12,503 nt of DNA from JBBIQS01 sp037442205 (GTDB lineage: Bacteria; Myxococcota; Myxococcia; Myxococcales; UBA5297). The translations under genes and the position numbers were made by a program. This document shows positions 8,537 through 12,503 of this stretch, piece by piece. Below the pieces are notes generated by a model. It made no database searches, was not told the DNA's origin, and saw only the letters and a program-made list of their open reading frames with translations. The stretch covers positions 1 to 12,503 of the forward strand of contig JBBIQS010000134.1 in NCBI GenBank assembly GCA_037442205.1, in the 5' to 3' direction. Numbering within the stretch: position 1 is the stretch's first letter; each line of letters begins with the position of its first letter.

Positions 8537-8557
8537 TCGATTTCACTTCGAAATCGA
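8537..8557. promoter_or_regulatory. Palindrome upstream of kinase operon (regulator site candidate)
   Basis: Perfect 8-bp arms TCGATTTC (8537-8544) and GAAATCGA (8550-8557) around a 5-bp centre. The arms are AT-rich in GC-rich surroundings. The centre is about 59 bp upstream of the start expected from the TATACT element, a usual distance for an activator site. Confidence 0.45.
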
Positions 8558-8657
8558 ACCATTTCTCCAGGGCCGGCAAGCGCCCGAGGACACGCCAAAA
8601 TCAGCTCGCCCGGCGGCAATCCACAACATACCCACAGCCGCTCGCCGTGCAGCCGCG

Positions 8658-8692
8658 CGTACAGGCTGCCCTGCGAGGGATTGTCAAGTCAA
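8658..8692 (-). promoter_or_regulatory. Alternative weak promoter (TTGACTTGACA) for kinase operon
   Basis: On the minus strand TTGACT (8692-8687) and TTGACA (8687-8682) overlap. With an 18-bp spacer the second is followed by TGTACG (8663-8658), only 3 of 6 matches to the -10. Good -35, poor -10. Confidence 0.25.
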
Positions 8693-8809
8693 AGTACAAG
8701 AACATTCGCAACCATGCGGCTTCGCTGGCTTTTCCACCCATTCTCCAAGAGATCCCGCAATCTTGGCGAGCGAGCGCGGGAGGGCCGTTTCCCTCGGCCT
8801 AGAGGCCGC

Positions 8810-8830
8810 TGTGGAAAAATGTGTGGAAAA
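8810..8830 (-). promoter_or_regulatory. Paired DnaA-box-like 9-mers
   Basis: TTTTCCACA occurs twice on the minus strand (8818-8810 and 8830-8822), 12 bp apart, each one mismatch from the DnaA box TTATCCACA. Related 9-mers on the plus strand: TTTTCCACC (8730-8738), CAATCCACA (8617-8625) and ATACCCACA (8628-8636). No dnaA, dnaN, gidA or rpmH gene is in the window. Confidence 0.35.
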
Positions 8831-8878
8831 CGCCCAGCCACCCTGTCGGGAAAATGACATGCGTTTCGCGGCCTTGGG

Positions 8879-10168
8879 CTAGGAGTGCTCGGGCTTCCAC
8901 TGGGCGAGCAAGGCGGCGAGCCGCTCCGGCTGGTTGGCGGAAGGGTCGGCGAGGACTTGCTCCAGGAGGAATCGAAGCGCCTGGCCGACGATCGGGCCGG
9001 GCGGGGCGTTGAGGGCCTTCATGATTTGCCCGCCGTTGAGGGCCAGCTCGCCTGCCGAGAGCGGAGGGTTCTGGGCGAGGATCGCCCGGGCGCGCGCCCC
9101 CACCTGCGCGACCGACGCGAGCAGGCTTCCGTCGCCGAGGGATTGCGCCTGGGCGCTGGCCAGGGCGAGCAGCGCCTCGACGTTGGCGCGGCCGGCGCGG
9201 GCCAGGGCTCTCCGCAGGGAGGCGTCGTCGGGATAGGGAGCAAGGCCGAAGCCCCGCAGATCGACCAGCAGCGCGATCCGCTCCACGGTCTTGTTGGGAA
9301 GGCGCAGCCGCTCCAGGGACGAGGCGACGGCCTCGGGCGAGAGATCGTGGAGCAGGGCCGCCAGCCGGCTGTCGAGGGCGGCGGGCGAGAAGTCGACGCG
9401 GCGGGCGGTGCGTTCCAGGGCGCCGGAGATCGACTGGAGGGCGGCGACCTCGGGAAGAGCGCGCTCGAGCAGGCCGGTCCTGGCGAGCAGCAGCAGTCCC
9501 CTGCCCGCCTGGCGCGCGGCGAGGAGCTTGGAGAGCTCGTCGCGGACGCGCTCCGCCGAGACCTTGGCGAAGACCTCCAGCCGCTGGCCGATGGCGGCCT
9601 CGGTGGCCGGGTCGATGTCGAACTCGAGGACCGCGGCGAAGCGGACCGCGCGCAGGGTGCGCAGGCCGTCTTCGCCGAAGCGGGCCGCCGGCTCGCCGAC
9701 GCAGCGGATCAGCCGGGCGGCCAGGTCGCGCTGGCCGCCGAAGGGATCGACGAACGAGCCGGCGAGCGGGTCGAAGGCCATGGCGTTGACGGTGAAGTCG
9801 CGGCGGGCCAGGTCGTCCTCGATGCGGTCGAGGAAGAAGACCTGATCCGGGTGGCGGCCGTCGGCGTAGGCGCCCTCGCCGCGGAAGGTGGTGACCTCGA
9901 CGTGGAGCTTCCTGCTGACCACGGTGACGGTGCCGTGCTTGAGGCCGGTCGGGACCACGCGGCGGAACAGCTGCAGCACCTGCTCGGCGCGGGCGTTGGT
10001 GGCCACGTCCCAGTCCTTGGCCGGCTTGCCCAGGAGGACATCGCGGATCGAGCCGCCGACGAAGTAGGCCGAGTAGCCGGCGCCCTGCAGGGTGCGGACC
10101 ACCTCCACCGCCTCGGGCGGGATGCGCGCCTGGGAGAGGATGGCGGGGGCGGAGCTGGGGTTCGTCAC
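8879..10168 (-). CDS. tRNA nucleotidyltransferase / poly(A) polymerase (class II, CCA-adding type)
   Basis: 429 residues from GTG at 10168. It adds CCA to tRNA 3' ends or A tails to RNA, in the cytoplasm. Head domain motifs: YFVGGSIRD (35-43), catalytic carboxylates in DWDVAT (Asp52, Asp54), RRDFTVNAMAFDP (122-134) and EDGLRTLRAVRFAA (166-179). The middle region contains LAALLHDLSPEAV (269-281): the His-Asp pair is present but the rest of the HDxGK signature is not, so HD phosphohydrolase activity is unlikely. Sequence alone does not separate a CCA enzyme from a poly(A) polymerase. The frame also offers GTG at 10201, but that codon lies inside a perfect hairpin with no spaced ribosome site, whereas 10168 has GAGG 11 nt upstream. 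A tRNA gene without CCA lies just upstream on the same strand, which suits a CCA-adding role. Confidence 0.9.
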   Translation of the reverse strand: MTNPSSAPAILSQARIPPEAVEVVRTLQGAGYSAYFVGGSIRDVLLGKPAKDWDVATNARAEQVLQLFRRVVPTGLKHGTVTVVSRKLHVEVTTFRGEGAYADGRHPDQVFFLDRIEDDLARRDFTVNAMAFDPLAGSFVDPFGGQRDLAARLIRCVGEPAARFGEDGLRTLRAVRFAAVLEFDIDPATEAAIGQRLEVFAKVSAERVRDELSKLLAARQAGRGLLLLARTGLLERALPEVAALQSISGALERTARRVDFSPAALDSRLAALLHDLSPEAVASSLERLRLPNKTVERIALLVDLRGFGLAPYPDDASLRRALARAGRANVEALLALASAQAQSLGDGSLLASVAQVGARARAILAQNPPLSAGELALNGGQIMKALNAPPGPIVGQALRFLLEQVLADPSANQPERLAALLAQWKPEHS

Positions 10169-10194
10169 GGTGCGAACGGCCTCATAAAGCGGTT

Positions 10195-10227
10195 GTCCCA
10201 CCCCTTCGCTCGAGGATGGGGTGGGAC
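10195..10227 (-). terminator. Hairpin just upstream of the nucleotidyltransferase gene
   Basis: GTCCCACCCC (10195-10204) and GGGGTGGGAC (10218-10227) are perfect 10-bp arms around a 13-nt loop. On the transcribed minus strand no T-run follows. It may end tRNA readthrough or control translation of the downstream gene; an alternative GTG start (10201) lies in its 3' arm. Confidence 0.5.
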
Positions 10228-10241
10228 GGAACGGGGACCTC

Positions 10242-10270
10242 GCCAGGAGGGACCGCGCGACCCTCCTGGC
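10242..10270 (-). terminator. Hairpin just downstream of tRNA-Arg
   Basis: GCCAGGAGGG (10242-10251) and CCCTCCTGGC (10261-10270) are perfect 10-bp arms around a 9-nt loop. It begins 7 nt after the tRNA 3' end, where a terminator or a processing stop is expected. No T-run follows, as in many GC-rich genomes. Confidence 0.55.
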
Positions 10271-10277
10271 TTCGCTG

Positions 10278-10351
<74 letters not shown>

Positions 10352-10442
10352 GGGATGCCTGCTGCCTGGCTCGGGAGCGAAGGCTCTCGGGCCGGCGCGA
10401 AGACGTACACTATCGAGGTGGGGGCGGCAAGAGAAAGGCTGG

Positions 10443-10469
10443 CGGGCCGGCGCACCGCGAGACGGCCCG
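10443..10469 (-). terminator. Possible terminator of the prepilin gene
   Basis: CGGGCCG (10443-10449) and CGGCCCG (10463-10469) form a 7-bp stem with a 13-nt loop, starting 17 nt after the prepilin stop. On the minus strand the stem is followed within a few bases by the pyrimidine/T-rich CCTTTCTCTT, giving a weak intrinsic-terminator shape. Confidence 0.4.
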
Positions 10470-10485
10470 GCCGCCCGCAGCGCGC

Positions 10486-10716
10486 CTACGGCAGCGCCAT
10501 CGAGAGCACGAAGTGGACCGACGCGAGGTATCGGTCGAACGCGTTCATCATGGTGCCGAAGTAAGGCCATCCGCCCGCGAACCCGATGCCGCCAAGCACC
10601 AAGATCGTCGTCGTCGCCACGTACTCCACGGAGGCCTGCCCGCTGCTGCCTCCCAGGAGCCGCCTCAGCCGGCAGAGCCCACCGGCCCCAACCATCGTCC
10701 AGCGCCCAGGGCTCAT
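10486..10716 (-). CDS. Flp/TadE-type prepilin-like small membrane protein
   Basis: 76 residues. A basic leader (1-26) ends in Gly26, followed by QASVEYVATTTILVLGG: Glu is at +5 and Tyr at +6 of the mature part, then a hydrophobic stretch (about 33-50). That is the cleavage signature of type IV prepilin peptidases, and the Glu-Tyr pair is typical of Flp pilins and TadE-like pseudopilins of Tad systems. The C-terminal part (PYFGTMMNAFDRYLASVHFVLSMALP) is short. The ATG at 10716 has a strong ribosome site (GGGAGGT, 5 nt away). The frame is also open to an ATG at 10872 that overlaps the upstream stop as ATGA; the extra 52 residues have mixed codon use and no known character, so I prefer 10716. 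No Tad secretion genes (TadA/B/C, RcpA) are in the window. Confidence 0.75.
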   Translation of the reverse strand: MSPGRWTMVGAGGLCRLRRLLGGSSGQASVEYVATTTILVLGGIGFAGGWPYFGTMMNAFDRYLASVHFVLSMALP

Positions 10717-10868
10717 CGCGCACCTCCCCCTGCGGCAGCCGGGCGCGCCCGTCGCCACCGCCAGCGCCCGGCCGCTCGATGATTGGCAAGATGGACGGGG
10801 TGCGTGGCCACCATTCCACCCCCCGTTGCCGGACCCGCCCTTCCGTGCCAGCCGGCCTCCGAGCCTGC
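10717..10868 (-). other. Spacer between Cys-rich gene and prepilin gene
   Basis: 152 bp between the Cys-rich protein stop and the preferred prepilin start. It could be coding only if the prepilin starts at the ATG at 10872, which would add 52 residues rich in Gly, Arg and Ser. I see no promoter or stable hairpin that decides the matter. Confidence 0.4.
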
Positions 10869-11591
10869 TCATCGGTTGCTGGTGGCGGCGGCTTGGGCGG
10901 CCTGCGCCGCCTGGATGGCCCCGGAGAGACTGGCCGGGTTCAGCGCCTGGCCGCCCGCGTTCTGGGCGGCGTTCCTCAAGGCGGAGAGGTCGGCGCCCGA
11001 AACCTGCGCCGAACCGCCGCCCGGGGCGTTCGCCAGCGCATCGTTGGCGGCCGCCTGGACCTGGCTCGCGGCGGCCTGCGCCTGCTGCTCGGCCGCCTTC
11101 TTGAGCACATTGGCATCGCGACTCTTGAGGGTCTTGCCGGCCGCCGCCGCCAACTCGCCAGCGGCCTCCATCGTCAACTGCGCCACGCAGGCGGTCTTGC
11201 ACATGTCCTTGGCGGCGTTCATCCCCAGGCACTGCACCTTGCAGGTCGCGTTGTACATACTCGGGCAATCCTCCCAATAGGGGCCAGGGGCCAGGCACAC
11301 CTCCCCCAGGAGAGTGTCGTGGCAGACGTCGGAGCGAACCGGGTAGAAGGGCAGCCAGCCCAAGGGGTGCGGCCCGCCGCAGGCGTTCAAATCCCGCCTC
11401 TCGCGACGCTTCATCGCCTCGCCGTAGCACTTCCCGACGCACATGTCGTAGATGGGGTTGCAGGCGGCGTCGCACTGCGAAGCGATTCCGGCGGTGATGA
11501 CGCTGGACTGCGGAACCGGCGTGTTGGCATTCGGCCTCACCACGACCGGGCTGCCGCCAAGCGCCAGCGACACGAGGATGACGGAGATCAC
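10869..11591 (-). CDS. Exported Cys-rich protein with CX3C pairs and Ala-rich helical tail
   Basis: 240 residues from GTG at 11591, which overlaps the upstream stop by 4 nt (GTGA) and has AAAGGGG 7 nt upstream; this indicates translational coupling. The N-terminus MISVILVSLALGGSPVVV is hydrophobic with no basic charge, so a weak signal peptide or anchor. Residues 40-135 hold 12 cysteines (40, 44, 51, 55, 71, 90, 99, 109, 117, 121, 131, 135). They include C-x3-C-x6-C-x3-C (40-55) and C-x3-C-x9-C-x3-C (117-135), which resemble disulfide-bonded helical hairpins. An even number of Cys fits an oxidising compartment. Residues 141-240 are Ala/Gln-rich and helical with a Gly break (190-194). I do not recognise the family. 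It sits between the two-domain protein and the prepilin-like protein, so a role in an envelope or pilus structure is plausible. Confidence 0.78.
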   Translation of the reverse strand: MISVILVSLALGGSPVVVRPNANTPVPQSSVITAGIASQCDAACNPIYDMCVGKCYGEAMKRRERRDLNACGGPHPLGWLPFYPVRSDVCHDTLLGEVCLAPGPYWEDCPSMYNATCKVQCLGMNAAKDMCKTACVAQLTMEAAGELAAAAGKTLKSRDANVLKKAAEQQAQAAASQVQAAANDALANAPGGGSAQVSGADLSALRNAAQNAGGQALNPASLSGAIQAAQAAQAAATSNR

Positions 11592-12490
11592 GGACGTTCC
11601 CCTTTCGAAAGACTGCAGACCACGCTGAGGTACCCGACGCCGACCCCGGCGATGCTGGTGGCGTTGATCAAGCACTTCTCCCCCTGCCGCTCGAACGCCC
11701 GGGTGCGAACGGTCGGGCCCGAGCTCGCCGAGGAGGGATCGGCCGCCCAGCCAAGCTTGGGAAGCTCGCGCTCGTACAGCTCCACGGCCCTGGCGAGGTC
11801 CGGGCTCGCTAGCTGGGCGTAGCGGGTGCGCTCGACGGTCTCCCCGTCGTCGAACTCCATGTCCGAAGGCACCCCTTCGACCGGAGGCATCGGCCAGTCG
11901 GGTGGGAAGGCCGTCCCCGCGGCGATCCGCTCGGGCGACTCGGGCATGGCCACCGCGGCCAGGACCAGGGTCTCCCCGCCCGCCGGAACCAGGGTCAGGG
12001 TCTTGAGGAGCCCGTCGGTGTCGCGATAGGCGAAGTAGGCCACGCCGTTAAACAGCGTGCGGGCCGAGGCCGGAGCGCCCCTCCGCGCGAGCGCGCCGCG
12101 ATAGGCCGCGGCCACCGCACCGGGGGCCGCCGGGGCGCTGAACGAAGCCATCCGCACCTGGGCGCCGCCCAGCTTGACCTCACGGCCCAGGTTCTCCGCC
12201 GCTCGCAGATTTCCGTATTCGGCGAAGGCGAAGAGCTCGCCGGCGGGGGCGGTGCGCAGCTTCGCCAGCGCGGCCGCGCGCCCCTCGTCGCTCTTGAACC
12301 AGCGGTCGGCCTTCCGGCCCGGACGCTGGGGCGCGCTGCCGTCGCCGGACGCGATTACGTGATCCCCGACGACGTAAAACGCCTGACCACGCCTTTGTTT
12401 GCACATCGGGTCGTGATCAATACGAGGACCACGCTGGTGCAGCGCAAGGCGGATGCCGCCGATCGCATTATCGAAGAGATCCTCAGCCAA
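11588..12490 (-). CDS. Hypothetical protein with two similar domains; 5' end uncertain
   Basis: The frame is open for 300 residues. Convincing protein begins near residue 55 (RKADRWFKSDEGRAAALAKLR). Two similar alpha/beta units follow: residues 112-182, with a helix (APGAVAAAYRGALARRG) and strands ending TLVLAAVAMP, and 205-296, with DLARAVELYERELPKLGW and strands ending GYLSVVCSL. A Pro-rich linker (195-208) joins them. This looks like a duplication; I do not recognise the function. The first 46-50 residues are antisense to a MoxR-like reading and are probably not native, so the true start may be missing or may lie at an internal codon such as the ATG at 12406. Its stop overlaps the Cys-rich gene's start by 4 nt, so the two form an operon. 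No signal peptide is visible at any candidate start. Confidence 0.65.
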   Translation of the reverse strand: MAEDLFDNAIGGIRLALHQRGPRIDHDPMCKQRRGQAFYVVGDHVIASGDGSAPQRPGRKADRWFKSDEGRAAALAKLRTAPAGELFAFAEYGNLRAAENLGREVKLGGAQVRMASFSAPAAPGAVAAAYRGALARRGAPASARTLFNGVAYFAYRDTDGLLKTLTLVPAGGETLVLAAVAMPESPERIAAGTAFPPDWPMPPVEGVPSDMEFDDGETVERTRYAQLASPDLARAVELYERELPKLGWAADPSSASSGPTVRTRAFERQGEKCLINATSIAGVGVGYLSVVCSLSKGERP

Positions 12491-12503
12491 GTGGAAGTTC
12501 CCC
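12341..12503 (+). CDS. C-terminal fragment of MoxR-family AAA+ ATPase (5' part absent, runs off the end)
   Basis: On the plus strand, codons from about 12341 read GRDYVIPDDVKRLTTPLFAHR, then VVINTRTTLVQRKADAADRI and IEEILSQVEVP at the window end. This matches the conserved C-terminal lid of MoxR ATPases (GRdYV-P-DVk...P-lxHRv..., ...il..v.vP), chaperone-like ATPases usually followed by a DUF58 gene. The Walker A, Walker B and sensor regions should lie 600-800 bp upstream, but that DNA encodes the minus-strand genes instead, so only the last ~50 residues exist. GC over 12353-12502 is about 57% (85 of 150), against about 70% next to it. It is therefore a gene remnant at a rearrangement point or a foreign end of a chimeric assembly. 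The family call is by recall of the motif, not by a search. Confidence 0.6.

Larger units (their letters stand above)
8380..8878. other. 499-bp non-coding region with palindrome, promoter-like and DnaA-box-like elements
   Basis: No convincing gene is seen on either strand: open frames crossing it have no recognisable domain and uneven codon use. It is AT-richer than the flanks in places (around 8595-8760 and 8810-8860). It holds the upstream region of the kinase operon (TATACT, a palindrome, TTGACTTGACA) on the minus strand, and several 9-mers close to the DnaA box. Confidence 0.6.

Noticed and set aside
8380..8619. 80-residue N-terminal extension of the kinase (start at 8619)
   Set aside because: No domain, and it runs through the palindrome and the TATACT element. 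The ATG at 8379 has a ribosome site and begins just before the receiver.
8795..8808. CGGCCT-AG-AGGCCG palindrome as terminator of the nucleotidyltransferase gene
   Set aside because: The loop would be too small for all pairs, no T-run follows on the minus strand, and it is over 70 bp past the stop; it is too weak to list.
8617..8830. A chromosomal origin (oriC)
   Set aside because: DnaA-box-like words are present, but there is no AT-rich unwinding stretch and no origin-linked gene; I keep it only as a lead.
8342..8882. Plus-strand open frames in the 8.4-8.9 kb gap (8342-8857 and 8484-8882)
   Set aside because: Ser/Arg-rich with no recognisable domain, no good ribosome site, uneven codon use, and partly antisense to the kinase gene.
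10352..10442. tRNA promoter (TTCTCT, 17 bp, TAGTGT at 10412-10407)
   Set aside because: Only 3 of 6 matches in each box, so it is not strong enough to list, although a promoter must lie in this area.

Overview
The window is high-GC (roughly 70% by eye) bacterial chromosomal DNA of a type usual for Myxococcota and related former Deltaproteobacteria. Support comes from the GC-rich codon use, the myxobacterial-style Cys-rich lipoprotein motif (CxNGxxDGxETDVDCGGxCxxC), a FecR-like lipoprotein, and a C-terminal TPR-like tail of the kind common in myxobacterial sigma-factor-linked proteins. This placement is inference; there is no rRNA or other marker gene. I see no CRISPR array, phage module, insertion sequence or integrase.

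Layout. Positions 3-428 hold the C-terminal end of a TPR-like protein, followed by a large surface lipoprotein (481-2025) with a Cys-rich/EGF-like stalk and a PQQ-type beta-propeller. A strong hairpin (2049-2079) separates it from a convergent minus-strand pair: type III pantothenate kinase coaX (3343-4107) and an overlapping alpha-solenoid protein (2154-3359). Divergent from coaX, across a 195-bp promoter region with a sigma70-like promoter and an overlapping palindrome, runs a plus-strand pair: a membrane-anchored TPR protein (4303-5040) and a CPBP-family intramembrane protease with an unusual tail (5059-6273). These converge, only 3 bp apart, on a minus-strand pair: a receiver-histidine kinase hybrid (7105-8379) and a FecR-like lipoprotein (6277-7086).

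The 8380-8878 gap is a 499-bp non-coding stretch with a TATACT element, an 8-bp-arm palindrome upstream of it, and several DnaA-box-like 9-mers. It is followed by a class II tRNA nucleotidyltransferase/poly(A) polymerase (8879-10168, minus). Directly upstream of that gene, on the same strand, lie two perfect 10-bp-stem hairpins and a tRNA-Arg(CCT) gene that lacks an encoded CCA end.

The right end is a minus-strand operon-like group: a two-domain hypothetical protein (frame open 11588-12490), a 12-cysteine exported protein with CX3C pairs (10869-11591, 4-nt overlap), and a short Flp/TadE-type prepilin-like protein (10486-10716). The last ~150 bp (from about 12341) read on the plus strand as the C-terminal end of a MoxR-family AAA+ ATPase. 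Those bases are clearly lower in GC (about 57% over 12353-12502) and lie antisense to the start of the minus gene. This is either a recombination junction or, quite possibly, a chimeric end of the assembly.

How the genes may work together: most products act at the cell envelope (lipoproteins, membrane TPR protein, CPBP protease, sensor kinase, prepilin-like protein). The kinase/lipoprotein pair and the Cys-rich/prepilin group look like separate small modules. coaX (CoA synthesis) and the CCA-adding enzyme with its adjacent tRNA are housekeeping. No complete, clearly new multi-gene system is evident; the best leads are the Cys-rich/prepilin operon, the tailed CPBP protease, the degenerate-receiver kinase, and the 8.4-8.9 kb non-coding region.
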